Below are positions 1-8,806 of a stretch of 64,000 bases of DNA, piece after piece. The stretch is from an uncultured Anaerolineae bacterium. GTDB taxonomy: Bacteria; Chloroflexota; Anaerolineae; Anaerolineales; Villigracilaceae. Below the pieces are notes generated by a model, which was not told the origin of the DNA, made no database searches, and saw only the letters and a program-made list of their open reading frames with translations. The DNA is taken from positions 1 to 64,000 of the forward strand of contig CAILYI010000211.1 of assembly GCA_903838415.1 (NCBI GenBank), given 5' to 3'. Made by a program: the position numbers and the translations under genes. Each line of letters opens with the position of its first letter. The first letter of the stretch is position 1.

Positions 1-45
1 CGTAATATGTCTTTCCTACTGCGTCATATGTGCTTCCTACCGCGT
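1..45. repeat. 21-bp period direct repeat cut by window edge
   Basis: Two imperfect copies of a 21-bp unit are visible: ATATGTCTTTCCTAC begins at position 5 and ATATGTGCTTCCTAC at position 26, each followed by a GCGT. The array may continue upstream of the window. The period equals that of the repeat blocks near 16.6, 41.8 and 45-47 kb, although the sequence differs. Function unknown. Confidence 0.5.
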
Positions 46-173
46 GACCCGGAAGAGCAAAACCTTTTTCCGCGAAGGGATACTAAGGAAAACCACATCT
101 GTGCAAAACCGGGACGGTGAAAAACGGCAGGTTCTATGGCAGTTTGTGGTTTTGCCGTAAACCATCCACAGGT

Positions 174-1949
174 TTATAGATTGGTTGCTTCGGCGAATTT
201 GCGCTGGAAGTTGGGAACGGAGGCCAGCTCGATGTAGCCATCGCGCCGGGCGATTTCGGCGGCTTTGGCGCGCTGCGTGGTGGAGATGAGCGCCAGCCGC
301 GCGCCCGTCCCGGCAGCGTTGCCAACCTGCGAGAAACGGTCCAGCGGCAGGGGCGGGAGCATCCCAATCGTCACGGCGCTGCCCACGTCGATGAAGGTGC
401 CGAAGGCCCCGGCGATGATGACCTGCTCAATGTCGGTTTCGGTCAAGCCGACTGCCATCACCAGGGCCTGAATCCCGGCGCGGATGGCGGCCTTGGCAAG
501 CTGCAACTCGCGCACGTCTTTCTGTGAAATGGTGATGGGGTCCTGACCGGGGCGTTCGACCAGGATGAACTCGGTCACGGTTTCCTTGCGCACGCGCGGA
601 TGAGCGCCCATGCGCCCCGATTTGTCGATGATATTGTTTAAGCGCAGCTGGGCGACGATATCCAGCAGCCCGGAGCCGCAAATGCCAATTGGCGTTTCGC
701 CAGCAATGGTCTGGATTTCGAGCCGGTCATTTTCCAGGAGCACATGCTCAATGGCGCCGGGCGCGGCGCGCATGCCAAACTTGATGTGCGCCCCTTCGAA
801 GGCCGGGCCGGAGGCGCACGAGGCGCTGGTCAAATGGCCGTTATGGTTCAGGCACAGTTCAGTATTGGTGCCGATGTCAATGGCGAGGGTGGTTTGGGTG
901 GCGTCGGCGGTGCGGGTGGCGAGCAGCATGGCGACATGATCCGCGCCAACATAGCCAGCGACGTTGGGCAGCAGGTGCAGGTATGCCCCGGGAGCCAACT
1001 TCAGGCCGATTTCACGGGCTTTGATGTCAACTGCGGCGCGGGTGGCGGGGACGTAGGGGGCCAGGCCGAGTTGTTTAACCGGTAACTTCAGGAATAAGTG
1101 ATGAATGGCGGTATTCCCGACAACGACCGCTTCAACAATGTGATCTGTGCTCAAGCCGGTTTCGGCGCATAAATCGGCGGCGAGCTGGTTGAGCGCTTCC
1201 GTCAGCAGCGATTGCAGTTTGGCGGCGCCCTCTTCGTTTTTGCTGGCCGCCACAATGCGCGTCACCAGGTCTTCGCCATACGAGATTTGCGGGTTCATCT
1301 GGCCCCTGGAGGCCAGGGTTTTGCCGGTTTCCATCTCAACCAGGTAAGCGGCGATTTTGGTGGTGCCAATATCAACGGCCAGGCCGACCCATTTTGCGCC
1401 GGGCGCGGCCAGCGCGACGATTTCATCTCCGCGCAGGGCGACGGAAAGGTTCCAGTTCAAGTCGCGCAGCTGACGGGATAGATTCTGCTGCAGGTGGAAG
1501 TCAATGCTGCCATCAGGGATGCCGAGCGCCGTCAGCAGGTTGACGTCATCCGGGACGGGCGAGGCCAGCGTCGGGGCGGTCAGCTGGATTTCCAGCGCCC
1601 GAACGGGAGGCTCGGGAACGACATCCACTTCGAGGCCCTCGACTTGAGTGCGCTGGGGCGCCGTCAACGATTCGGGCGGAACATGCACTTTGACGTCACT
1701 CAGCGGGAAGGTCTGGCAGGCCAGGCGGTAGCCCTGCTCCTGCTCGCGGGCTGAGAGTTCGCCCTGCTCTTCGAACGTCAATTTGGAGACTTTGCCAGCG
1801 ATAATCTGGACTTTGCAGTGACCGCAGGTACCCACGCCCCCACAAATGCTGACGATATCGACGTTAAGTTCACGGGCACTTTCCAACAGGGATTGATCCG
1901 CTGAACATTGCCCGCGCCGTCCGATGGGTTCAAAGTCGATGTTGAACAT
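174..1949 (-). CDS. Reductive activator of corrinoid-dependent enzymes (RACE/RamA-like), 2Fe-2S plus ASKHA domain
   Basis: A 591-residue protein expected to reduce an inactive Co(II) corrinoid protein to Co(I) using ATP, which re-activates corrinoid methyl-transfer systems. The N-terminal ferredoxin-type [2Fe-2S] site is visible as Cys36, Cys42, Cys45 and Cys78. A linker of about 100 residues follows, then a C-terminal ASKHA ATPase domain with two phosphate-binding motifs, VDIGTTK and IDIGTNTE, and the DUF4445-type GICGSGLLD stretch. The length is about that of known [2Fe-2S] RACE proteins. The start has AGGAG eight bases upstream. It is the last gene of the minus-strand run that begins near 8.6 kb, 15 bases after the MFS transporter, so it most likely services the two corrinoid proteins encoded here. 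The family assignment is firm; the exact partner is inferred from the neighbours. Confidence 0.92.
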   Translation of the reverse strand: MFNIDFEPIGRRGQCSADQSLLESARELNVDIVSICGGVGTCGHCKVQIIAGKVSKLTFEEQGELSAREQEQGYRLACQTFPLSDVKVHVPPESLTAPQRTQVEGLEVDVVPEPPVRALEIQLTAPTLASPVPDDVNLLTALGIPDGSIDFHLQQNLSRQLRDLNWNLSVALRGDEIVALAAPGAKWVGLAVDIGTTKIAAYLVEMETGKTLASRGQMNPQISYGEDLVTRIVAASKNEEGAAKLQSLLTEALNQLAADLCAETGLSTDHIVEAVVVGNTAIHHLFLKLPVKQLGLAPYVPATRAAVDIKAREIGLKLAPGAYLHLLPNVAGYVGADHVAMLLATRTADATQTTLAIDIGTNTELCLNHNGHLTSASCASGPAFEGAHIKFGMRAAPGAIEHVLLENDRLEIQTIAGETPIGICGSGLLDIVAQLRLNNIIDKSGRMGAHPRVRKETVTEFILVERPGQDPITISQKDVRELQLAKAAIRAGIQALVMAVGLTETDIEQVIIAGAFGTFIDVGSAVTIGMLPPLPLDRFSQVGNAAGTGARLALISTTQRAKAAEIARRDGYIELASVPNFQRKFAEATNL

Positions 1950-1964
1950 TGGGAAATTCTCCTT

Positions 1965-3170
1965 CTAGCGGATTTTTATCATCCAACTGCTGAAAAACCC
2001 TATCAGGCAGAACGGAATCAGCAGGTAGCCAGCGTTGGCCCAACCGAAGCTGCTGACCATCTGGCTGAAATAGAGCGGGCCGAGCAATTGACCGAGGTTC
2101 TGGCCGATCAGCACGACAGCCAGCCCAAGCCCGGCCCATTCAGGTTTACGCATCACTTCGGGAGCGGCGGCAAAGGTGGCGGTTGGAATTGCGCCGAGCA
2201 GCATGCCCTGCAAAATCATCAAAACCGTGATCTGTCCGCCGGTCACCCGGAAGGGAAAAATCAGCCAGACAGCGGCCGCCAGGAATGGCAGCGCAAGAAT
2301 CAGGCGGCGGGAATGGATGCGATCTGACAACCAACCTGCGGCCGGAGCGGAGACCAAAATCACCAGTGAGGCCAGGCTGGCCAGAAAACCTGCCTGCCCC
2401 AGCGAATAGCCGCGCACCTCGCTTAGAAATGTGGGGTAATAAGTGGCCAGGGGCACCATGGCGAAGTTCATGCAGGCAAATTCGAGCGCAATCAGCCAGA
2501 TGTCGCGGTTTGCCAGCGCTTTTCGCAGATTCGGCGCAGCCGCGGGCTGACCCTGCGTTTGCAGCTGGCCCGGCGCAGCGATAATCAACCAGCCGCTCAG
2601 CAAGATCATCAAGACCGCAAAACCAGCTCCCAGCCACCAGATCGATGGCAGACCGAGCGAGACAGACATCATCGGTGCCAGGTTGTAGATGGCGACCGAG
2701 CCGATCGGCACCCAGGTTGCCCAAATGCCCATCGGTGTGCCCTGTTGTTCAGGTGGAAACCACATCGCAATCGTGGCGGGCGCAGCAACTCCCATCAAAC
2801 CCATGCCCAATCCTTCCACAACCCGGCTGCCCAGCAGGAGGGCGAAACTGTTCGAGAAAGCGCCCAGGCTGGCGCCGAGCGCCATGAGAGCTAGGGCAAT
2901 CAGCAGGGTGGTTTTCGTGCCCCAACGCTGCAAGAGGATTCCGGTTGGAAGGGCCAGCACCAGCCCGATCATGGCAATGATCGACATCAGCAGCCCGGCC
3001 TGCGTCAGATCAATGTGATAGGCCTGCATAAGCACAGGCATGATCGGCGGAATTTTGAATTGGTTAAATGGCGCAACAACGCTCGCAAAATAAATCACAG
3101 CCAGAATGACCCACGCATAAGGCGTGACATTCTCTTTTACAGGGGGTTTATCTGCTCGAAGATTTGTCAT
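1965..3170 (-). CDS. MFS transporter (CynX/oxalate-formate-antiporter-like)
   Basis: A 401-residue polytopic membrane protein with about 12 hydrophobic segments and typical major-facilitator features: the loop GILLQRWGTK after the second helix and the repeat-like LSDRIHSRR between the two halves. It resembles the CynX/NimT-type branch of the superfamily, which moves small anions or metabolites, but the substrate cannot be read from the sequence. Only 15 bases separate it from the RACE activator gene downstream. The location in a corrinoid methyltransferase locus suggests uptake of the methylated substrate or export of the demethylated product; this is inference. The start at 3170 has a weak GGAA ribosome-binding site. 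Confidence 0.85.
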   Translation of the reverse strand: MTNLRADKPPVKENVTPYAWVILAVIYFASVVAPFNQFKIPPIMPVLMQAYHIDLTQAGLLMSIIAMIGLVLALPTGILLQRWGTKTTLLIALALMALGASLGAFSNSFALLLGSRVVEGLGMGLMGVAAPATIAMWFPPEQQGTPMGIWATWVPIGSVAIYNLAPMMSVSLGLPSIWWLGAGFAVLMILLSGWLIIAAPGQLQTQGQPAAAPNLRKALANRDIWLIALEFACMNFAMVPLATYYPTFLSEVRGYSLGQAGFLASLASLVILVSAPAAGWLSDRIHSRRLILALPFLAAAVWLIFPFRVTGGQITVLMILQGMLLGAIPTATFAAAPEVMRKPEWAGLGLAVVLIGQNLGQLLGPLYFSQMVSSFGWANAGYLLIPFCLIGFFSSWMIKIR

Positions 3171-3287
3171 GTTCTATTCCAGGATGGTTCGGGAAACTGC
3201 GAAAAAATGCGTTTGCTGTCGGCGGTGGAAAAAAGTGAGGGGTTCAAGTGTTACCTTGAACCCCATTGTACAAGAAACGTTGCAGAA

Positions 3288-4706
3288 TTATTTGGCGGCT
3301 TTTTGGTCGGCCACTTCATTATCCATCGAAACTTCAGGAATAGTGATGACCAAAATCAATGAAGCAATCATGGTGACGGCACCAACCAGGAAGACCAGTT
3401 TCAGACCGGCTTCAAGGCTGGGGACGCTGTTCTGGGCCAGGCCCAGGATGGCAGGAGCGATAGCCATTCCCATCATCACGAAGAAGAAGATCGCGCCAAT
3501 CGCCACACCCATTAAACGCTTGGGAACCGCAAACTGAGCGACCAGGGTGTTGATGGTCGGCATGACGCCGTTGCTGAAGCCAACCAGGGCCGTAATCAGC
3601 ACAAACAACCAGGGCGGAGTATCTTTGGTGAAGGTCCACATAATGAACATGGCGGCGGTCAGAATGGCGTAACCGGCAATGTACATCCACTTGTATTTCT
3701 TGGTCTTTGCCAGGATAAAACCAGCCGGGATGCCCATGAAAGCGAACAACATGCTGAAGGGGGTCAACATCGAGCCGCTGACGGTGGGGCTGACGCCCAT
3801 CACGTTCTGCGCGAAGACCGGGGAATAAATCATCACACCCAGCAGGCCAAAGAAGGACATGAAGCCAGAGGCAGCGGCAGTGATGAATGTGCGATTAAAG
3901 AGCACTTGCGGGTCAAGGATGGGCGCTTCGGCCTTTTTCTCAACAGTGATGAAGACAGCCCAGGCGATGATGGAAACCACAATCAGGCCAATGCCCATCA
4001 TCTGTGTCGCGGGCGCACCCACCCAGGAGAAACCGAAGATCAACGCGGCGGAGGCAACCACCATGATCAGGATGCCCAGGAAATCCACTTGTTGCTTGAC
4101 TTTTTGCGTGTTACCGGGGATACCAATCGCAACCAGACCACCGGCAATCAACACCACCGGGGCGACCACCCAAAACAGACCACGCCAGCCCAAGGAGCTC
4201 TCCGTGATCATGCCGCCCAGGATGGGCGCAATCGTCGCGGCAATTCCGGCCGGCAGGTTGAGCATACCACTCCAGCGCGCGCGCTGTTCGGGCGGGAAGA
4301 GATCACCGATGACCGCGAAGCACAGCGGAGCCAAAGCGCCCTGGCCGAAGGCCAAAATCACGCGGGCTGCAATGACAATCGTCATCGAGGGGCTGATGGC
4401 GGCCAGCACACAGCCGACAAAAAATAAGCCCAGGGCGACCAGCAAAATGGAGCGCCGTCCGTACATATCGGACAATTTGCCAAACATCAACGTGGCAACC
4501 GCTGAGCCAAGCGCAGGCAGGGCGATCAGCCAGGAGAAGAGCGCCATGCCATTGAATTCCTCAACCGTTTTCGGTTGGGAAATATTGATGGCATTCATAA
4601 AAAACTGAGCGAGGAAATAGGTCACAAAGACGGCGGTAATGCCGAGCGCGATCTTTTTCTTGGCGGCCTGTTGTTGCTCGGCCGATAGTGCTTTAGTTTT
4701 TGCCAT
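3288..4706 (-). CDS. MFS transporter, DHA2/EmrB-QacA-like
   Basis: A 472-residue integral membrane protein with the length and about 14 hydrophobic segments of drug:H+ antiporter family 2 members. The signature loop GKLSDMYGRRS (motif A) lies near residue 80, followed by a GQGALAPLCFAVIGDLFPPEQRAR region (motif C/B area, residues about 120-145). Start supported by GGAG nine bases upstream of ATG. It is separated from the methyltransferase gene upstream by 241 bases with two hairpins, so it may have its own promoter. Two different MFS transporters in one demethylase locus would suit an importer plus exporter pair, but no substrate is shown. Confidence 0.85.
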   Translation of the reverse strand: MAKTKALSAEQQQAAKKKIALGITAVFVTYFLAQFFMNAINISQPKTVEEFNGMALFSWLIALPALGSAVATLMFGKLSDMYGRRSILLVALGLFFVGCVLAAISPSMTIVIAARVILAFGQGALAPLCFAVIGDLFPPEQRARWSGMLNLPAGIAATIAPILGGMITESSLGWRGLFWVVAPVVLIAGGLVAIGIPGNTQKVKQQVDFLGILIMVVASAALIFGFSWVGAPATQMMGIGLIVVSIIAWAVFITVEKKAEAPILDPQVLFNRTFITAAASGFMSFFGLLGVMIYSPVFAQNVMGVSPTVSGSMLTPFSMLFAFMGIPAGFILAKTKKYKWMYIAGYAILTAAMFIMWTFTKDTPPWLFVLITALVGFSNGVMPTINTLVAQFAVPKRLMGVAIGAIFFFVMMGMAIAPAILGLAQNSVPSLEAGLKLVFLVGAVTMIASLILVITIPEVSMDNEVADQKAAK

Positions 4707-4813
4707 TGTAATTCTCCTGATTTAAGGAACATGAATACATCACGCCAGCGTTACTGGCGGAAAACACAGGATCGTTTTTGTATTGGGGAATATCCCGTTT
4801 ATGGGAAAAGTGC

Positions 4814-4926
4814 GCCGCACCAGGCTATTGCGAAAATCCGGAAAACTGGTGCGGCTCACTTCCGCTGCATTACCAACCTGCCCTCTGCCGCCACCCAAAA
4901 CGGAAATTGGCAGAGGGACAGGTTGG
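4814..4926 (-). terminator. Two consecutive hairpins after the methyltransferase gene
   Basis: Hairpin one pairs GCCGCACCAG (4814-4823) with CTGGTGCGGC (4846-4855). Hairpin two pairs CCAACCTG-CCTCTGCC (from 4873) with GGCAGAGG-CAGGTTGG (to 4926) with one bulged position. They lie between the methyltransferase gene and the MFS gene, on the side where minus-strand transcription would end or be attenuated. No strong U tract is visible, so attenuation or mRNA processing is as likely as full termination. Confidence 0.5.
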
Positions 4927-4947
4927 AAGTGGGGTGGCTACGCAACG

Positions 4948-6276
4948 TTACTTTTTGACCGAATCCTGGAATGCGCGGAGTTTTTCTGCGGTGGTCATCT
5001 CGAAGCTGCAGCCGAAGGCCATGATGTAACCGGGGGCATCCTGATACATCTCAACCAGGTCATCGCAGTAGGCGCGCACTTCGTCAACTGTACCGGTGCT
5101 CATCATGGAGGCCGGCACGTTCCCGGCGATGGTGAACTTATCGCTCAAGACTTCCTTCGCCCGGCGCATATCCGTCTTGTCAAAGTGGCAGACCAGGGAT
5201 TTGTCGGGCATCTGGGCCAGGTTTTCCAGCCGGGTGTTGTAAGAGCCTTCAATAAATAGCTGGCAGATGATGCCTTCTTCGTAAAGCGCCATCATGACCT
5301 GTTTCCAGGTAGGCCAGTAGAACTTCTCGAACTGGGCCTGTGACATGAAGCCATCTGCGCCTTTGTGAAGCACATACATCGCTGCGGGTGCATTGCCGCG
5401 GTCGCTGGCATTAACAATGGCGTTGATCAGGACGGGCACATAGGCTTCGGTGGCCGCCAACAAATCCTTCGGATGACGGTACATATCCATCAGGATGCCC
5501 TTGGTGCCGCGCAGGGTGTCGCCAAGATAGTCAAACGGAGTCTTGACGATGTTCATGCCCATCCCGGGGAAGCCAGCGCCAGCAATCATGCCGCCCGTTT
5601 GGCCGACAACCGCCAGCATTCTCATCAGTTCGTCGCCAGCTTCCATCATTGTGCGGAGCATGGCCTGGAAAGGCGGCAGCCCAAACGGCACCATCATATC
5701 GATGATGTCTACATTTTCTGAGACGCGTGGGAATTCCGCCAGCATCGCCAGCGGCGCCAGGGTCGGCATGACGCGCGGCAGATATTTTTTCAACCAGAAG
5801 TTGGTCGGGTCGGCGGCGAAATCTTTATATTCATCGGCCGTCATGTATTCACCTTCCACAGCCTGGATGACCATATTATCGGGGAGTTTCTGCCCGCCCC
5901 AAATGTAGGTGTTATAACCGAGCATGTCCATCACCTTGCCGGGGTAAGGCAGCATCCCGACGGCCGTGTCGGGCTGGAATTCCTGGTGGAATTCCAGCAA
6001 GGGGCCGCGCAATTTTTCATGGTTGTAGACCATATCCTTGCCGGAAATCCCCTTGCGACGCAGGGCAAACTCGGCCGCGCCCATGCTGACATCCGCAATG
6101 ATGCGATCGGGATGTTCCATGTCGTAGGCTTTGCGCAAACGGGTGATGCGTTCTTTGTAATTTGCTTCCGCTTCCGGGCTGGCAAACTGCACCGGGGCAT
6201 TCTGCCAGGCATCCAGGCGCGCTTTGCGCCTTTCGAGCGGGGACATTGTGTTCCAATTATCGGGTCTGATAAACAT
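4948..6276 (-). CDS. Uroporphyrinogen decarboxylase (URO-D) family corrinoid methyltransferase
   Basis: A 442-residue protein of the URO-D/MtaA-type TIM-barrel family, which in corrinoid systems moves a methyl group between a substrate and a cobalamin protein, usually through a zinc site. The gene is 12 bases from the corrinoid protein gene and has a good AGGAGAG ribosome-binding site, so the two are co-transcribed. The C-terminal part keeps a Cys (Cys423 in AFGCSFE) where MtaA-type enzymes have their last zinc ligand. The preceding His-x-Cys pair is not evident; instead Cys363-His364 occurs in LVCHFD. It also differs from true heme-pathway HemE, both by length (HemE is nearer 350) and by context. 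The likely role is methyltransferase I of a demethylase, substrate unknown. Confidence 0.85.
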   Translation of the reverse strand: MFIRPDNWNTMSPLERRKARLDAWQNAPVQFASPEAEANYKERITRLRKAYDMEHPDRIIADVSMGAAEFALRRKGISGKDMVYNHEKLRGPLLEFHQEFQPDTAVGMLPYPGKVMDMLGYNTYIWGGQKLPDNMVIQAVEGEYMTADEYKDFAADPTNFWLKKYLPRVMPTLAPLAMLAEFPRVSENVDIIDMMVPFGLPPFQAMLRTMMEAGDELMRMLAVVGQTGGMIAGAGFPGMGMNIVKTPFDYLGDTLRGTKGILMDMYRHPKDLLAATEAYVPVLINAIVNASDRGNAPAAMYVLHKGADGFMSQAQFEKFYWPTWKQVMMALYEEGIICQLFIEGSYNTRLENLAQMPDKSLVCHFDKTDMRRAKEVLSDKFTIAGNVPASMMSTGTVDEVRAYCDDLVEMYQDAPGYIMAFGCSFEMTTAEKLRAFQDSVKK

Positions 6277-6287
6277 ACTGATCTCTC

Positions 6288-6908
6288 CTATGCCCAGCTT
6301 TTGGCAATGGCGACAGCGGCCATGGCATCTTTGCCATAGGCATCTGCGCCGGTGAACTGGCGAATGTTTTCGTCGATCTGTCCGCCGCCAATCATGATCT
6401 TGACATCGGTCAGCCCGGCATCTTTCAGCGCCTGGACGGTGAACTTCATCGGGTCGAAAGCCAGGGTCAGGAAGCCGCTCAGGCCGACGATCTTGGCGCC
6501 GGTCTGTTTGACCGCTTCGACGAACTTGGCGGGTGGCACATCCACGCCCAGGTCAGTGACTTCAAAGCCGTTGATATCGAGCATGAAGCCGACGATGTCT
6601 TTGGCGATATCATGGATGTCGCCCTGTACGGTGCCGAGCACGATCTTTCCAAGCTTTTTGCTCTCACCCGCCTGCAGCATGCGTGGTTTGAGAATGGCAG
6701 AAATCTGCCCGAGGATTTCTCCGGCCAGGATCAATTCCGGGATGAAGCTTTCCCCGGTTTCGAAACGCATGCCGATGATACCCATCGCTTCGCGACAGGC
6801 ATCCAGCACTTCCACCGGCTTGGCGCCTGCTTCGAGCATTTGGTTGGTGATGGCTACTGCATCTTCCTCACGCATTTCTGTGATGGCTTCGATCAGTTCT
6901 TTTGACAT
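6288..6908 (-). CDS. Corrinoid (B12-binding) methyl-carrier protein, MtaC/MtbC-like
   Basis: A 206-residue cobalamin-binding methyl carrier. Residues 1-85 form the helical cap-type B12-binding-2 domain, and residues about 88-206 the Rossmann-like B12-binding domain. The base-on/His-on motif is DIHDIA (Asp97, His99): the last Gly of the usual DxHxxG is Ala102. The rest of the pocket is normal (ITDLGVDVPP-like segment, GLSGFLT, IGGGQI). Start has AGGAG at good spacing. It sits between the methyl-THF methyltransferase and the URO-D-type methyltransferase, as expected for the shuttle between them. A second corrinoid protein with a canonical motif is encoded on the other strand at 9.6 kb. Confidence 0.93.
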   Translation of the reverse strand: MSKELIEAITEMREEDAVAITNQMLEAGAKPVEVLDACREAMGIIGMRFETGESFIPELILAGEILGQISAILKPRMLQAGESKKLGKIVLGTVQGDIHDIAKDIVGFMLDINGFEVTDLGVDVPPAKFVEAVKQTGAKIVGLSGFLTLAFDPMKFTVQALKDAGLTDVKIMIGGGQIDENIRQFTGADAYGKDAMAAVAIAKSWA

Positions 6909-7004
6909 ACTTGCTCCTTTAGATTAGGGTTCAGCAGTTTTAGAAACGCGAGATGAATATCGCGTTTGAATTCAAAGCAAGAGAATTCTGACGTTACAAC
7001 GGGA

Positions 7005-7808
7005 TTACTCAGGTTTGTCAAACAAACCCTTGCGCGAAGCACGGATATAGTTCAAACAGTGCTTGTCGCGCCCCAAAACCAGCTCGGTCGCCAGGATAGC
7101 AGCCTGGATTTCACGATCCAGCGGGTCGAGGATGGCCGAATCCAACCCGGCTTCGATGGCCAATCCCAGGAAATAGCGATTGACGAATGAACGTCCCGGC
7201 AGTCCGAACGAGATATTGCTCAGCCCGATGGTTAGGTGAGCTTCAGGGTATTCCTGTCTCACCCGCCGCATGACCTCGAAAGCGATCAGTCCGCTCTGGG
7301 TATTGGTGGAAATCGTCATTGCCAGCGGGTCGAAATACAGGTTCGAATCCGGCACACCATGCGCGCGGGCTGCAGTGATGATCTTGGTGACAACCTCGAA
7401 GCGTTTCTCGCTCGTTTCAGGGATTTTCTTCTCATCCATCGCGAGCGCAATCACCGGACAGCCGTGTTCCGCCACGATCGGCAGGATATTGGCCAAACGT
7501 TCCGGCTCGCCGCTGATGGAATTAATCATCGGCGTCTTCTTGACGGCTTTAATGGCAATTTGCAATGCCTTGGGGTTGGCGCTGTCAATCGAAAGCGGCG
7601 TCTCCACCACCGACTGAATGTTCTCGATCAGCCAGACCAAATCATCCGGTTCGCGGTCGGGGTGCGTTCCGGCGTTTACATCCAGCCAGGTGGCCCCGGC
7701 GGCAGCCTGTTTCTGCGCCAGGTCCTTGATAAATTCCGCGTCACGATCGGCAATCGCCTGGGACACACGCTTGCGGGTGCCATTGATTTTTTCACCAATG
7801 ATTTTCAA
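7005..7808 (-). CDS. Methyltetrahydrofolate:corrinoid methyltransferase (pterin-binding/DHPS family)
   Basis: A 267-residue pterin-binding TIM barrel of the AcsE/MtvA/MtrH-like group (methyltransferase II). It would pass the methyl group from the corrinoid protein to tetrahydrofolate, feeding the methyl branch of the Wood-Ljungdahl pathway. Visible features are the N-terminal GEKINGTRKRV, the LDVNAGTHPD strand-loop that holds the pterin, IDSANPKAL, NSISGE and the late GLSNISFGLPGR segment with the Asn that contacts N5. Length is normal. The start codon is TTG with GGAGAG six bases upstream. It lies 96 bases before the corrinoid protein gene and 53 after the DUF1638 gene. Confidence 0.93.
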   Translation of the reverse strand: MKIIGEKINGTRKRVSQAIADRDAEFIKDLAQKQAAAGATWLDVNAGTHPDREPDDLVWLIENIQSVVETPLSIDSANPKALQIAIKAVKKTPMINSISGEPERLANILPIVAEHGCPVIALAMDEKKIPETSEKRFEVVTKIITAARAHGVPDSNLYFDPLAMTISTNTQSGLIAFEVMRRVRQEYPEAHLTIGLSNISFGLPGRSFVNRYFLGLAIEAGLDSAILDPLDREIQAAILATELVLGRDKHCLNYIRASRKGLFDKPE

Positions 7809-7861
7809 ATATCACTCTCCAAAGTCGGATTAAAAACAAATCCCAAAGGTCTAAAAAACCT

Positions 7862-8569
7862 TCAGGATTTAGGGGTTGCAAAATCTGCATACGTTACGGT
7901 TTCACCGGGAGCCACTACCATGAACTCATCATCCCAGGGCCCATTGACCATCTTCTGCACCAGCGCAGGCGAACCATCAATCTCTTCAAAGTTCAAGTCA
8001 AACGATTTCGCCGTGGTTTGGGCATATTCGCGGAAACGCTCAATGTCGTATTGCCCGGTATTAATGAAGGCCAGCCGCCGGTAATTCTTCAAAATCAAGC
8101 TCGTCATACGTCGCGCCCTGGCTTCACCGTACTTTTCAACCAGTTGTAGATGTTCTTCAAACGGCGTATCGCCTGCTTCAATCCAGCCTTTGGTCAGATA
8201 ATAAGTGCCTGGCTCCTTCCTGGCCTGCTCTTTATAAGCGGCACACGAACCAAGGAAAATCGCGATACAATCATCCACGCGAGGGATAACCAGGTGGGCA
8301 TTTCGCGCCTGCAAGCCGACTATCGCCATTGAGCATAACCCATACCCGAGCAGAAGAACATCCGCGCTGGCACTAGACTCGTCAATTTTGGCCTGGAGCG
8401 CCTCCCGGAGTTTTTCCGGGCGCAGGTGCAGGCCAAAATCCAGCACTTCATGTTCCACATCCACTGGTAACCAGCCCAGCATTTCCTCGATGACGGTGGC
8501 GCAGGCAATCACGCGGCGTTTCGCCGTATACAGGGCAGCCCAGCGGTCATATTCGGCAGGAGAATTCAA
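7862..8569 (-). CDS. DUF1638 domain protein of corrinoid methyltransferase loci
   Basis: A protein of about 235 residues of the DUF1638 family, which recurs in methylamine/methoxy-compound methyltransferase operons; its biochemical role is not established. Recognisable stretches are RVIACATVIEEM near the N-terminus, LLLGYGLCSMAIVGL, IPRVDDCIAIFLGS and the C-terminal VVAPGETVTY. The reading frame stays open to a TTG at 8620, but a good minus-strand promoter (-10 at 8625-8630) would start the transcript at about 8618, so I place the start at the TTG at 8567-8569. An internal ATG in frame is lacking, so this start remains uncertain. First gene of the minus-strand demethylase operon. Confidence 0.78.
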   Translation of the reverse strand: MNSPAEYDRWAALYTAKRRVIACATVIEEMLGWLPVDVEHEVLDFGLHLRPEKLREALQAKIDESSASADVLLLGYGLCSMAIVGLQARNAHLVIPRVDDCIAIFLGSCAAYKEQARKEPGTYYLTKGWIEAGDTPFEEHLQLVEKYGEARARRMTSLILKNYRRLAFINTGQYDIERFREYAQTTAKSFDLNFEEIDGSPALVQKMVNGPWDDEFMVVAPGETVTYADFATPKS

Positions 8570-8624
8570 GGCATCGTTTCCATTCTCAATGGTAGAATCA
8601 ATCCAGGTTAGGTGATACAATCAT

Positions 8625-8668
8625 GTTATACACTTATATAGATAAGATGTCCAGTGACTTATGTCACT
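8625..8668 (-). promoter_or_regulatory. Promoter of the demethylase operon with operator-like palindrome
   Basis: On the minus strand TGGACA and TATAAC (8625-8630) are separated by 17 bases, a good sigma-70-type promoter. Just upstream lies a perfect inverted repeat, AGTGAC-TTAT-GTCACT, at 8653-8668. The neighbouring gene encodes a GntR/HutC-type regulator, so the palindrome is a plausible operator for it, placed to control both divergent units. The assignment to that regulator is inference. Confidence 0.6.
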
Positions 8669-8806
8669 TTTTCGACAATCTCCTATTTCAGGGTGCAACG
8701 CGCCAACTATTTTAGCCACATCCCGATTAATGGGTTCCCTTTGCTCTGAACACGCCCCGTCTGGCATGCCATAACGCAATACCAGGCCTCATTATGAGAT
8801 ACTTTT

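Noticed and set aside
4707-4947. Cobalamin riboswitch in front of the transporter or activator genes
   Set aside because: The hairpins there lack the B12 box and the conserved core; I saw no such box elsewhere in the window.
7335-7360. GGTTCGAATCC, a T-loop-like motif of a tRNA
   Set aside because: No acceptor, D or anticodon arms can be formed around it, and it lies inside the well supported methyl-THF methyltransferase gene.
8570-8620. TTG start of the DUF1638 protein at 8620
   Set aside because: The predicted promoter would start the transcript at about the same base, leaving no ribosome-binding site.
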